This document shows positions 52,311-60,673 of a stretch of 64,000 nucleotides of DNA, piece by piece. How positions within the stretch are numbered: position 1 is the stretch's first letter; every line of letters begins with the position of its first letter. The notes under the pieces were generated by a model that ran no database searches, was not told the origin of the DNA, and saw only the letters and a list, made by a program, of their open reading frames with translations. The stretch spans positions 560,501 through 624,500 of the forward strand of contig NZ_CP107932.1 of assembly GCF_036032445.1 (NCBI RefSeq), read 5' to 3'. The DNA comes from Nocardia sp. NBC_00416. Lineage in GTDB: Bacteria > Actinomycetota > Actinomycetes > Mycobacteriales > Mycobacteriaceae. Position numbers and translations under genes: made by a program.

Positions 52311-53210
52311 TGGGTGGCGGAGCCATTGGTTGATCGCGGCGATGTGGATGGTTGCGAGGTAGCGGACGGCGAGTTTGTCGAATCGGGTGGCGACTGCACG
52401 GTGTTGTTTGAGCTGGTTGATGCCGCGTTCGATGGTGTTGCGGTCACGGTAGATCACCGGATCGAACGCCGGTGGTCGTCCACCGGCCGAACCGCGGGCC
52501 CGGCGGTGGCCGGCTTGACCGTCGGGCACCGGGATCGTGGCTTTGATCCCGCGCCGACGCAGCCAGTTGCGGTTGCCGCGACTGGAGTACGCCTTGTCGG
52601 CCAGTACGCGATCCGGTCGTCGGCGGGCCCGGCTCCCGGATGCGGGGATCTGGATCCGGTCGAGGACCGCCGCGAAGTGCGGACTGTCGCCGGCCTGGCC
52701 GCCGGTGAGCAGCATGCTCATCACCCGGCAACGGTCCTCGCAGGTCAAATGTAGTTTTGTTGTCCATCCGCCTCGTGACCGGCCCAGGGCATGGTCACCG
52801 GGTTCGCGCTCACCGGGGCCGCTCGGTGGTTCAGCTTGATTGTCGGGGTCGCGGCGGGCCCCGGCCGCGTGCTGATGGGCTCGCATGATCGTGGAGTCGA
52901 CGCTGATCTGCCATCTGATCGCACCGGCGGCCTCGGCGCAGGCTTGCAGCGTTTTCAGGATCACTGCCCAAGCTCCGGTTCGCTGCCATCGCCGGAAAAG
53001 CCCATAGATCGCCGACCAGGATCCGTAGTGGGCTGGGATATCGCGCCACGGGCAACCGACGCGGGTGCGCCATCTGATTCCGTTGATGAGTTGTCGTTTC
53101 GTCCACACGGGCGGACGGCCCGTCTTCTGGTTACGGGGCAGCAGCGGCTGCAACCGCGCCCATTGCGCATCGGTCAGATCCGCGCGCCCCGTCACCGCTA
53201 CGCTGGCCAT
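52308..53210 (-). CDS. IS5-family transposase (element A)
   Basis: A 300-residue transposase in one frame. The N-terminal DUF4096 domain (LTDAQWARLQPLLPRNQKTG, GCPWRDIPAHYGSWSAIYGL) is followed by a DDE domain with [41 protein letters not shown] and the Glu in NTIERGINQLKQHR. All catalytic positions seem present. The ATG is preceded by GGAGACCTC, which lies in the 3' arm of the hairpin at 53211-53269. Confidence 0.9.
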   Translation of the reverse strand: MASVAVTGRADLTDAQWARLQPLLPRNQKTGRPPVWTKRQLINGIRWRTRVGCPWRDIPAHYGSWSAIYGLFRRWQRTGAWAVILKTLQACAEAAGAIRWQISVDSTIMRAHQHAAGARRDPDNQAEPPSGPGEREPGDHALGRSRGGWTTKLHLTCEDRCRVMSMLLTGGQAGDSPHFAAVLDRIQIPASGSRARRRPDRVLADKAYSSRGNRNWLRRRGIKATIPVPDGQAGHRRARGSAGGRPPAFDPVIYRDRNTIERGINQLKQHRAVATRFDKLAVRYLATIHIAAINQWLRHP

Positions 53211-53269
53211 GAGGTCTCCGGTCGGTCTTCGGTTTTACTTGGTCGTTCAACCGACTTACCGGAGACCTC
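53211..53269 (-). promoter_or_regulatory. Hairpin sequestering the transposase ribosome-binding site (element A)
   Basis: GAGGTCTCCGGT (53211-53222) and ACCGGAGACCTC (53258-53269) are complementary. On the mRNA the arm touching the ATG contains GGAG, so a transcript reading in from outside would hide the ribosome-binding site. A transcript starting inside the loop would lack the 5' arm. Confidence 0.65.
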
Positions 53270-53308
53270 GCCTATTTGCCAACGCGGCCAAGATGTTTCA
53301 GAAATCAG

Positions 53309-53347
53309 CAGGTGGGGTGGCACCGCATAGCGGTGCCACCCCACCTG
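53309..53347. repeat. Subterminal hairpin at the right end of element A
   Basis: CAGGTGGGGTGGCACCG (53309-53325) and CGGTGCCACCCCACCTG (53331-53347) are perfect 17-base arms with loop CATAG, immediately inside the right inverted repeat. It has no T-run. Confidence 0.8.
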
Positions 53348-53376
53348 TTACTTCGACACAGGCCCTAGGCCGCGTT

Positions 53377-54285
53377 TCATAAGTCGTGGCCGGATAACCA
53401 CAGGTTGATTGCGGCGACGCGGACCGTGGCCAGGTAGCGGACAGCGAGTTTGTCATAGCGGGTGGCGACTGCGCGGTGCTGTTTGAGGCGGCTGATCGTG
53501 CATTCCACGGCGTGGCGCAGTTTGTAGAGGTTCGGGTCGAACGCTGGCGGCCGGCCGCCAGCGTTTCCTTTGGCCACGCGATGCGCTGCCTGGTCCGCCT
53601 TGATCGGGATGGTTGCCTTGATCCCGCGTTGCCGCAGGTAAGCACGGTTGGCCGCCGAGGAATAGGCTTTGTCGGCCAGGACCCGATCCGGTCGCGACCG
53701 GGTGCCACCGACCCCGAGTCGCGGCACCCGTATTTCGCCGAGCACCGTCGTGAACTGCGGGCAATCGGCCCACTGACCAGGTGTGATCACCAGAGCCAAC
53801 GGCCGCTGGCCCTGGTCGGCGGCCAGATGCAGCTTCGTGGTGAACCCACCCCGCGACCGTCCCAGACCGTGGTCAGCGGGTTCGTCGTCGAAACCACCCG
53901 CCGGTTCGACCTGACCGTCGAAGTCGCGGCGGGCACCCGCCGCATGCTGGTGCGCACGGGCGATCGTGGAGTCCACGCTCACCGTCCACTCGATCTCGCC
54001 GCCCGCGTCGGCGTGGGCTTGCAGCGCGGTCAGTATCGATTCCCACGTGCCGTCACGCTGCCAGCGGCGGAACAACCCGTACACCGTCTGCCACGGCCCA
54101 TACGTTGTCGGAATATCACGCCACGGGCTGCCGGTCCGGATCCGCCACCGGATCCCGTCGATCAACCGGCGTTTCGACCACCGCGGTGGCCGACCCGGCT
54201 TCATACCAGCAGGTAGTAGCGGTTTCAGTTTCGCCCACTGAGCATCAGTCAGATCCGCACGGCACGTTGCCGTTACGCTGTTCAC
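53377..54285 (-). CDS. IS5-family transposase (element B)
   Basis: A 302-residue single-frame transposase, clearly related to but distinct from that of element A. Blocks: [93 protein letters not shown], and the Glu in [20 protein letters not shown]. It starts at GTG 54285 next to a hairpin equivalent to that of element A. Confidence 0.9.
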   Translation of the reverse strand: MNSVTATCRADLTDAQWAKLKPLLPAGMKPGRPPRWSKRRLIDGIRWRIRTGSPWRDIPTTYGPWQTVYGLFRRWQRDGTWESILTALQAHADAGGEIEWTVSVDSTIARAHQHAAGARRDFDGQVEPAGGFDDEPADHGLGRSRGGFTTKLHLAADQGQRPLALVITPGQWADCPQFTTVLGEIRVPRLGVGGTRSRPDRVLADKAYSSAANRAYLRQRGIKATIPIKADQAAHRVAKGNAGGRPPAFDPNLYKLRHAVECTISRLKQHRAVATRYDKLAVRYLATVRVAAINLWLSGHDL

Positions 54286-54343
54286 GAGGTCTCCGGTTGG
54301 TTTCCGGTTGTGCTTGGTCGTTCAACCAACTACCGGAGACCTC
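54286..54343 (-). promoter_or_regulatory. Hairpin sequestering the transposase ribosome-binding site (element B)
   Basis: GAGGTCTCCGGT (54286-54297) and ACCGGAGACCTC (54332-54343) are the same 12-base arms as in element A, although the loops differ (with an extra TTGG/CCAA pair here). Conservation of arms but not loops suggests selection for the structure. Confidence 0.65.
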
Positions 54344-54412
54344 GCCACATCACCAACTTCTCAACCCGGACAACGGGTTCCATCCCACACCATCGGGCTT
54401 ATGAAACGCGGC

Positions 54413-54790
54413 CTAGTCCGGTCGACTGTCGTACTCGGCTTGTGCGGCGGCGATGGCGCTCCGGTGCCGGGTCGCCCACCCGGTCAGGGTCAACAGGGAT
54501 TCGTGCAGCTCTCTGGCCATCTCGGTGAGGGTGTACTCGACCTTCGGTGGAACTGTGGGGTACACGGTGCGGGTAAGCAGTCCGTCGCGCTCCAACCTCC
54601 GCAGCTTCAGCGTGAGCATGCGTCGGCTGATTCCCCGTATCGATCGCTCGAGTTCTGTGAAACGGACCGGTCCTTGCGCGGCCGCGACCAAGATGCCGAT
54701 ACTCCACTTTCCGGAGACGTGGTCGAGGACCTCCGAGACCGGGCAAGCTTCGCTGGCCAGGGCCGGCACATCGATGTGACTGTGGGACAT
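54413..54790 (-). CDS. HxlR-family transcriptional regulator
   Basis: A 125-residue winged-helix protein. The start has the HxlR Cys (SEACPVSEVLDHVSGKWSIG), then RFTELERSIRGISRRMLTLK, LRRLERDGLLTRTVYPTVPP, and VEYTLTEMARELHESLLTL. It often senses electrophiles or redox state. Its TAG stop lies in the CTAG at the right edge of IS element B, so the insertion did not cut the protein if the original target CTAG contained the stop. It is divergent from the SnoaL-like gene, its probable target. Confidence 0.87.
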   Translation of the reverse strand: MSHSHIDVPALASEACPVSEVLDHVSGKWSIGILVAAAQGPVRFTELERSIRGISRRMLTLKLRRLERDGLLTRTVYPTVPPKVEYTLTEMARELHESLLTLTGWATRHRSAIAAAQAEYDSRPD

Positions 54791-54875
54791 AAAAGTGCCT
54801 TCTTCCGCGCCTGTCCATGGTGGCTGATCATGTACCCAGTAACAAATCATGCACCAACAGACGAGGCGGAGCCAT

Positions 54876-55331
54876 ATGTCCCCTATTTCCCCGCAGTTCC
54901 GGGAGCTCACAGACCGTGCCGCGATCCTGGATACGGTGGTGGCATACGCGACGGCGGTAGACACCAAGGACTGGGAGATGCTGGCCGTGTTGTTCACCGA
55001 TGACGCACGCTGGGAGTACAGCGCAACAGGCGAACAGCACGACGGCCCCGCCGCGATCGTCGCCCGGATCAGCGCCGGTCTCGAACGGCTCGACGTCACC
55101 CAGCACTTGAACGGAAACCATGTCATCACTCTGCATGCAGGCGAGGCGGAGCACACCTGCTATTACCATGCCCAACACATATGTCGGGGCCTGTCCGGTG
55201 GTGAGAATTTCCTCGCAGGCGGAAGCTACCACGACCGGTTGCGGCGCACTACGAACGGCTGGCGATTCGTCTCGCGCAGCCTGAGCAGTAGTTGGAGCGA
55301 GGGCAACCCCGCCGTCATCGGCCGAAGATGA
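54876..55331 (+). CDS. SnoaL-like/NTF2-fold protein
   Basis: A 151-residue protein. ELTDRAAILDTVVAYATAVD, TKDWEMLAVLFTDDARWEYS, then QHLNGNHVITLHAGEAEHTC and YHDRLRRTTNGWRFVSRSLS fit the SnoaL-like domain of NTF2-fold ring-hydroxylating-type or bile-acid dehydratase-like proteins. A role in binding or isomerising a small hydrophobic molecule is possible. GAGGCGGAGCC precedes the ATG at 54876. It is divergent from HxlR. Confidence 0.8.
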   Translation: MSPISPQFRELTDRAAILDTVVAYATAVDTKDWEMLAVLFTDDARWEYSATGEQHDGPAAIVARISAGLERLDVTQHLNGNHVITLHAGEAEHTCYYHAQHICRGLSGGENFLAGGSYHDRLRRTTNGWRFVSRSLSSSWSEGNPAVIGRR

Positions 55332-56128
55332 GCGCGAAGGCCACGCCTCTTTTCTGGCTCACCGCCCTCGTGTCTTCTGCGCTCTGGCGTCCAGCAGCGC
55401 TCCGAGTCGTGCGATGCATATCCCATGCTTGTTCGGGAGTGCAGCGAGTCCGGCCGTGCGCGGATCGGTGTGACGACTACCGATGCGAGGAACGCCTCGA
55501 ACGCTTCCACCGCGCGCAGGTTCCCGGCCCTTTCCTAGTACTCGTCGTCGGATCGGGGCGCTCGAATGCGTCACCGGTCTCGCTGTCGGGCTGCTCGGGG
55601 ATCGGGTCGTCCCCACGATGGGCGGGGATCAGAACCGGGTGTCGCGCACCCGCAGCGGCCCGCGTTCCCAACCTCTCAGGTCAGTACATCTGGTGTGCGG
55701 ATCGCGATGCTGGATAGGGCGATTCCGGAACTGCTTCCGAGGGTCGCCAGAGCGGTAGAAAACGTAAGCCACGTAATTCAGCGCGATCTGAGGATGCCGG
55801 GTCGTGTAGCGGGCCGATCACTTCGGCGGGGGAATCGACCGAGGTGATCACGATTTCGGCCGGATAGGTGAGGGGAACCTCGAGGTCGGCCTGCAACCGT
55901 GAATTATCCGGCTGGACGATGGGATTGGCGGCGACCGGGGCGGGTGGCTGTCCGGTGTACGGCAGGTCCGCCCTGCGAGGCCGGTCCCGACGCGTCTCGG
56001 CCAGTCCGTCACCGCGGCCGCCGACCAGTTTCTGTTCGTGCGCGATCTCGCCTCTGTCTACCTCTTGCGTCGTCGTCGGCGGCCGGTTCATTACCCGTGG
56101 TGGTTCGGTCCGTGTTCGCGGCGCGGTA
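55332..56128. other. Long region without a supported gene
   Basis: About 800 bases. A minus-strand frame at 55681-56091 has protein-like stretches (LQADLEVPLTYPAEIVITSV) but no recognised family or convincing start. Plus-strand frames look like shadows. It may be decayed sequence between two functional blocks. Confidence 0.4.
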
Positions 56129-56193
56129 TTGACGGCGTGGTCTACGTCACTTACGGTTCGATATATACAAGTTCCAATACGTATATACGTAAG
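56129..56193 (+). promoter_or_regulatory. Promoter and dyads upstream of the AtuA-like operon
   Basis: TTGACG (56129-56134), 17 bases, TACGGT (56152-56157) form a plausible promoter. CTTACG (56150-56155) and CGTAAG (56188-56193) plus inner ATATATAC/GTATATAC form a ~44-base imperfect dyad over the start region, a likely operator. The regulator is not adjacent. Confidence 0.5.
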
Positions 56194-56202
56194 GAATCGT
56201 CG

Positions 56203-57933
56203 ATGAGACCTATTCGAATCGCCAACTTCTCCGGCTTCTTCGGGGACCGTGCCAGCGCGTTGGCTCAGATGATCCGGACCGCGGAGGCAGACGTCCTCAC
56301 TGGTGACTACCTCGCGGAGGTCACCATGAGTGTTCTGGCGAAGCAGCGCGACCGGAATCCCGGTGCCGGATACGCCGCCGGTTTCCTGGCCCAGCTGCGG
56401 CCGGTACTCGCCGAGTTCGCCGGTGGCGATGCGCGGATCGTGGTCAATGCCGGGGGCTTACACCCCCGCGGTCTGGCCGCGGCGGTGCGTGAGCTGGCGC
56501 AGGCCGGGGGACATCCCATTCCGGTCGCCACGGTCGTCGGCGACGATGTGCTGGATCAGGTTGCCGGGTCGGACGCGGTGACGCGCTTCGACGACTTCTG
56601 CCCGGTGACCGCCAACGCCTACCTCGGCGGCTGGGGTATCGCCCGAGCGTTGGCGGACGGCGCGCGAATAGTCGTCTGCGGCCGCGTGGCGGATGCGTCG
56701 CTGGTGGTCGGCGCCGCCGCCTGGTGGCACGGGTGGGACCGGGACGCGTGGGACCCACTGGCCGGTGCGCTGATCGCGGGCCACCTCATCGAATGCGGGA
56801 CGCAGGTCACCGGCGGTAACTTCTCCGGATTCGACGCCACGGCACTGTCGGACCTCGCCTTTCCCGTCGCCGACATCGCCGGGGACGGCACGGTGGTCGT
56901 CTCGAAACCGGAACCATCCGGCGGCCGTGTCTCGGTCGACACTGTGACAGCGCAGCTGGTCTACGAGGTGCAGGGGCGGTGGTATGCCAATCCCGATGTC
57001 GTGGCGGATCTGAGCACGATCTCGCTGGAGCAGACCGGAATCGATGCCGTGACGGTATCCGGCACGGTGGGAGCCCCGCCGCCGCCGACCACCAAGGTCG
57101 CGATGACCGGCGAGGGGGACTGGGAGAACTCCATGCTCATCGGTGTCACCGGCATGGACTTCGCGGCCAAACGTCAGGTTCTGGAACAGGGTGTGCGTGC
57201 CGCTCTCGCCGGCGTCGCCGGGATCTCGGCGGTATGTGTCGAGCTGATCGGCTGTGAGGCGCAAGCGCCCACGAGCCAGAACGAGGCCACCGGATTCCTC
57301 CGCGTGGTGGTGCAGGGGACCGACGAGACCGCTGTCGGCCGGTCGTTCTCCAGCGCGATCGTCGAAATGGCCCTGGCGAGCTTTCCCGGGATCTACCTCA
57401 CCGCGCCGCCCGGTAAGGCGATCCGGCGCGGCGCCTACCGAGCCATCTCTATCGACCAGGGGATCCCGGACCATCAGGTCATCGCCGAGGACGGCAGCGT
57501 CGTGGCGATCGAGCCACCGGCGGTGACGCGCGCTTACGCGGAAGAGTTCGACGCGCCGGCCGAGCCCGCCGCCGATGATCATGACAACCTCGTGGAGGTT
57601 CGTCTGGGCGCGCTCGCCCACGCCCGGTCCGGGGACAAGGGCGGTGACGCGAATATCGGGGTGTGGGCGCACGACAGTCAGGTATGGCCGTGGTTACGGG
57701 ACCGGCTGACCGTCCCGCAACTGCGCCGGCTCCTGCCCGAGGCCGGCGACCTGTCCATCGACCGCGTCGAGTTGCCGAACCTGATGGCGGTCAACTTCGT
57801 CATCCGCGGCCTTCTCGGCGGCGGTGCGATCTCCTCACTGCGGCTGGACAGCCAGGCCAAAGGCCTCGGCGAATACCTCCGAGCCTGCCGCGTCGAGGCA
57901 CCGAAAACCCTCGTCTCCGAGCTCCACCGCTAG
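56203..57933 (+). CDS. AtuA-like acyclic terpene utilization family protein (DUF1446)
   Basis: A 576-residue protein. RIANFSGFFGDRASALAQMI opens the DUF1446 domain, with LTGDYLAEVTM, VVNAGGLHPRGLAAAV, VCGRVADASLVVGAAAWWHG, HLIECGTQVTGGNFSGF and a C-terminal AtuA-like ferredoxin-fold domain (VRLGALAHARSGDKGGDANI). In Pseudomonas, atuA is needed for citronellol/geraniol degradation, but its reaction is unknown. Here it heads an operon with an ABC transporter and acyl-CoA enzymes, so a CoA-linked step is likely. GTAAGGAATCGTCG precedes the ATG. Confidence 0.85.
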   Translation: MRPIRIANFSGFFGDRASALAQMIRTAEADVLTGDYLAEVTMSVLAKQRDRNPGAGYAAGFLAQLRPVLAEFAGGDARIVVNAGGLHPRGLAAAVRELAQAGGHPIPVATVVGDDVLDQVAGSDAVTRFDDFCPVTANAYLGGWGIARALADGARIVVCGRVADASLVVGAAAWWHGWDRDAWDPLAGALIAGHLIECGTQVTGGNFSGFDATALSDLAFPVADIAGDGTVVVSKPEPSGGRVSVDTVTAQLVYEVQGRWYANPDVVADLSTISLEQTGIDAVTVSGTVGAPPPPTTKVAMTGEGDWENSMLIGVTGMDFAAKRQVLEQGVRAALAGVAGISAVCVELIGCEAQAPTSQNEATGFLRVVVQGTDETAVGRSFSSAIVEMALASFPGIYLTAPPGKAIRRGAYRAISIDQGIPDHQVIAEDGSVVAIEPPAVTRAYAEEFDAPAEPAADDHDNLVEVRLGALAHARSGDKGGDANIGVWAHDSQVWPWLRDRLTVPQLRRLLPEAGDLSIDRVELPNLMAVNFVIRGLLGGGAISSLRLDSQAKGLGEYLRACRVEAPKTLVSELHR

Positions 57934-57960
57934 ACAGCACTTCTCGAGAAGGTCCAACTC

Positions 57961-59004
57961 ATGAACAGATCCAGCAAACTCCTCACGATGCTCTGTGCGG
58001 CCGTGCTGACGACCACTGTTGTCGCGGGATGCGTATCCCCCGAAAAATCTTCGGGTGATGGCGCGGCGGGCGGGCTCCTCTCGGCGACGGCCGTCGGCGG
58101 CGGCGCATCGATGAGCTACACCGTCCCCCAGCTCATCGACTCGATGGACGCCGGCAAGGCGCACGGCCTCGACGTGACCTATCAGGGTACGGGCACCTCC
58201 AGCAGCAATATGGTGGCCGCGGTGCTCTCGGGCGATGCTGATTTCGCGTTCCCCGCGGCGACCACCGCGATCGACTCGATCCAGGAGGGCGGCGACCTGG
58301 TCATCGTCGCGAGTGCGCTCCGGTACGCGTCGATCCTGGGCCTGCGAAACGATGTGTCGGAACGTACGGGCGTCTCCGCGGAGTCCCCGGTGCTCGAGCG
58401 CATCAAGGCACTGAAGGGTTTGAAGATCGCGACCTCGCCGGAGGGGTCGGGCAACAATACGATGCTCCGGAAGATCGTCGCCGATGGTGGTCTGGATCCG
58501 GACAGAGACGTGGAGATCATCGGCGTCCAGGACCCGTCCGCGATCGTCGGCGGGGTGAAGCAGGGTCGCTTCGACGGCGGCTTCTACGGCGCCGGAGTCA
58601 TCGAGGCCAATATCGCCTCCGGTGAGGCCCAGATGTGGCTGTCGACGGCTCGGGGCGACGTGGACGAGCTACTCGGGCACCAGATCGGCATGGTGATGGT
58701 CACCTCCAAGAAGACCCTCGCGAACAAGCCGGACCTGGTCCGCGCCATGTTCGACACCGTTGTCGACGTCGAGAAGTCCATTGCGAACGACCCCGGGGCG
58801 GCGGGAGCGCTGCTGCGGCAGAACTGGTTCCCCGACCTCGACGGCAAGGTTTTCGACCTGGCGTGGGAACAGGCTCAGCACGCCTACCCCGTCGACGGGC
58901 TGGTCACCGAAGCGCAGTTCGGCGCCATTCTGGACTTCATGACGACCGGCGACAAGAAATACACGCTGGACTATGCCGACTCGGTCTACCAGGGAGCGCG
59001 GTAG
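57961..59004 (+). CDS. ABC transporter substrate-binding lipoprotein (NMT1/SsuA-like)
   Basis: A 347-residue lipoprotein. The signal peptide is MNRSSKLLTMLCAAVLTTTV with lipobox VAGC, so it should be anchored outside the membrane. The mature part has the NMT1/SsuA two-lobed pattern (QGTGTSSSNMVAAVLSGDAD, LKGLKIATSPEGSGNN, VIEANIASGEAQ). Such proteins bind sulfonates, aromatic acids or similar anions. The AtuA context suggests a terpenoid or other branched carboxylic acid. The stop overlaps the ATPase start by one base. Confidence 0.87.
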   Translation: MNRSSKLLTMLCAAVLTTTVVAGCVSPEKSSGDGAAGGLLSATAVGGGASMSYTVPQLIDSMDAGKAHGLDVTYQGTGTSSSNMVAAVLSGDADFAFPAATTAIDSIQEGGDLVIVASALRYASILGLRNDVSERTGVSAESPVLERIKALKGLKIATSPEGSGNNTMLRKIVADGGLDPDRDVEIIGVQDPSAIVGGVKQGRFDGGFYGAGVIEANIASGEAQMWLSTARGDVDELLGHQIGMVMVTSKKTLANKPDLVRAMFDTVVDVEKSIANDPGAAGALLRQNWFPDLDGKVFDLAWEQAQHAYPVDGLVTEAQFGAILDFMTTGDKKYTLDYADSVYQGAR

Positions 59005-59786
59005 TGGGCAGCGAAACTCTGCTGGAACTGTCCGGCATCCGGATGGGTTTCGGCGACGGTCCCGACGTGATCGCCGACACCAGTATGGACATGGCCGCGA
59101 ACGAGTTCGTCAGCGTGATCGGCCCGTCCGGATGCGGTAAGTCCACGATCCTGAACGCGGTCGCCGGTCTCATGCCGGTGCGCGGCGGGCGAGTTGTCTA
59201 CCGGGGCAGAGCGATTCGCACAGTGAACACCGATGTCGGCTATATGACGCAGGGCGACACGCTGTTGCCGTGGCGGACTGTGCAGGACAACATCGCGATG
59301 CCGCTCCGGCTACGCGGAGTCGCCAAGGCCTCGATTCGCGAGAAGGTCGGCGCGCTGGTGAAGTTGCTGGACCTGGTGGACGCCGCCGACAAGTTCCCGG
59401 CTCAGCTCTCGGGCGGAATGAAGAGGCGGGCGCTGTTGGCGCGCAGCATGATCTACGAACCCGCGCTACTGCTGATGGACGAGCCGTTCGCCGCACTCGA
59501 CGCGCAGCTACGGACACAGATGCATCGGGAACTGCGGCGGACGGTGGCGGACACCGGGCAGGCCGTGCTGTTCATCACCCATGACATCTACGAGGCCGTA
59601 TTGCTGTCCGATCGCGTCGTCGTATTGGGTGGAAGGCCCGCGGCGCCGATTTCCGAGCACCTCGTGCCGTTCGGCCCCGACCGGGATATGGAAGTACTGC
59701 GATTCGACCCCGAGTTCGTACGTCTGGAGAAAGTGGTGCACGACGCGCTGGGAGCGGCTCGAACGATGTCGAGGGAAGCGTCATGA
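59004..59786 (+). CDS. ABC transporter ATP-binding protein (SsuB/TauB-like)
   Basis: A 260-residue ATPase starting at GTG 59004. GPSGCGKST (Walker A, about residues 34-42), a Q-loop, LSGGMKRRALLARSM (signature) and LLMDEPFAALDAQ (Walker B), then an H-loop in FITHD are all present. The order and high similarity to taurine/sulfonate-type transporters match the neighbouring substrate-binding protein and permease. It overlaps the permease start by 4 bases. Confidence 0.9.
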   Translation: MGSETLLELSGIRMGFGDGPDVIADTSMDMAANEFVSVIGPSGCGKSTILNAVAGLMPVRGGRVVYRGRAIRTVNTDVGYMTQGDTLLPWRTVQDNIAMPLRLRGVAKASIREKVGALVKLLDLVDAADKFPAQLSGGMKRRALLARSMIYEPALLLMDEPFAALDAQLRTQMHRELRRTVADTGQAVLFITHDIYEAVLLSDRVVVLGGRPAAPISEHLVPFGPDRDMEVLRFDPEFVRLEKVVHDALGAARTMSREAS

Positions 59787-60673
59787 GCCTGCTGGAGAAA
59801 AGGACACGAGGAAGCGGGGTGGCGGGCGCCGATCGCCGGGGCGCTGCCCCGGCCGGAGAGGGAGGTGCCCGAGTGCCGGTCGAATCCGACGCCGTGCCGA
59901 AGAAACGATCACGATGGACTGTGCCGATGATCCGGCTCGCCATCGTTATCGGAGTGCTGGCGCTGTGGGAGCTCGCCTCGGGACGCGTCATCGACGAGTT
60001 CTTCATCAGCCGGCCCAGCGAGATCGCGCAGGTCTGGGTGCGCTGGGTGGGCGATGGAACCCTGTGGTACAACGCGTCCAGTACGTTCCTGTCGGCAGCT
60101 ATCGGCTTCGCCCTCGGCGGGACGGCGGCCATTGTCGTCGGCTACGTCCTCGGCGGTTCACCGCGACTGGCCGAGATCTTCGAGCCGTTCATCACCTCGA
60201 TCTACAGCCTGCCCAAACTCGCGTTGGTGCCGTTGTTCGTGATGTGGTTCGGGATCGGGAGACCACTTCAGCTCGCGATCTGCGGATTGGTTGTCTTCTT
60301 CCTCATGTTCTACAACACCTACTACGGGATCCGGGATGTCGATCGCGGCCTGATCGACGCGATGCGGGTGATGGGTGGCAGCAAGTGGGACATCGCGACC
60401 CGCGTCCGGCTGCCCTCGGCCCTGGTGTGGGTGACCGCGGGGCTGAAACTGTCTGTTCCGCAAGCGCTCGTGGCTGTGGTGGTCGCCGAGATCCTGGCCT
60501 CGAACCGGGGCCTGGGTCATCTGGTCGCGCTCAACTCCGGCCAATTCAACTCCGCCGGCACGTTCGCGGCCGTCGCCACGCTATTGCTCGTCGGCATCGT
60601 CATCGACCGGCTGCTGGCCGTCGCCACCCGGCGAGCGCTGATCTGGAAGCAGGAAGGACCAGCAGGACGATGA
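59783..60673 (+). CDS. ABC transporter permease (SsuC/TauC-like)
   Basis: A 296-residue permease. A ~45-residue polar N-terminus precedes five to six membrane segments. The EAA-type loop reads DAMRVMGGSKWDIATRVRLP with the conserved Gly, and LKLSVPQALVAVVVAEILAS follows. It completes the importer with the lipoprotein and ATPase. ATGA overlaps occur on both sides (59783-59786 and 60670-60673), so the genes are translated as one unit. Confidence 0.88.
   Translation: MSLLEKRTRGSGVAGADRRGAAPAGEGGARVPVESDAVPKKRSRWTVPMIRLAIVIGVLALWELASGRVIDEFFISRPSEIAQVWVRWVGDGTLWYNASSTFLSAAIGFALGGTAAIVVGYVLGGSPRLAEIFEPFITSIYSLPKLALVPLFVMWFGIGRPLQLAICGLVVFFLMFYNTYYGIRDVDRGLIDAMRVMGGSKWDIATRVRLPSALVWVTAGLKLSVPQALVAVVVAEILASNRGLGHLVALNSGQFNSAGTFAAVATLLLVGIVIDRLLAVATRRALIWKQEGPAGR

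Larger units (their letters stand above)
52254..53368 (-). mobile_element. IS5-family element A (left of a tandem pair)
   Basis: Ends CTAGGGCGTGTGTCGAAGT (52254-52272) and ACTTCGACACAGGCCCTAG (53350-53368) are inverted repeats with one mismatch. CTAG at both outer edges is probably the duplicated target of an IS427-type element. The right CTAG (53365-53368) is shared with element B. Strong hairpins sit just inside both ends (52276-52310 and 53309-53347). The single transposase gene is intact. Confidence 0.85.
53365..54416 (-). mobile_element. IS5-family element B (right of a tandem pair)
   Basis: Ends CTAGGCCGCGTTTCATAAG (53365-53383) and CTTATGAAACGCGGCCTAG (54398-54416) are perfect inverted repeats. 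The left CTAG is the right CTAG of element A, so the two different elements abut through one shared target sequence. The right CTAG supplies the stop codon of the HxlR gene. The transposase gene is intact. Confidence 0.87.

Noticed and set aside
55681-56091. Minus-strand 136-codon frame upstream of the AtuA-like operon
   Set aside because: Protein-like in parts but no start signal or family; described only as an unassigned region.
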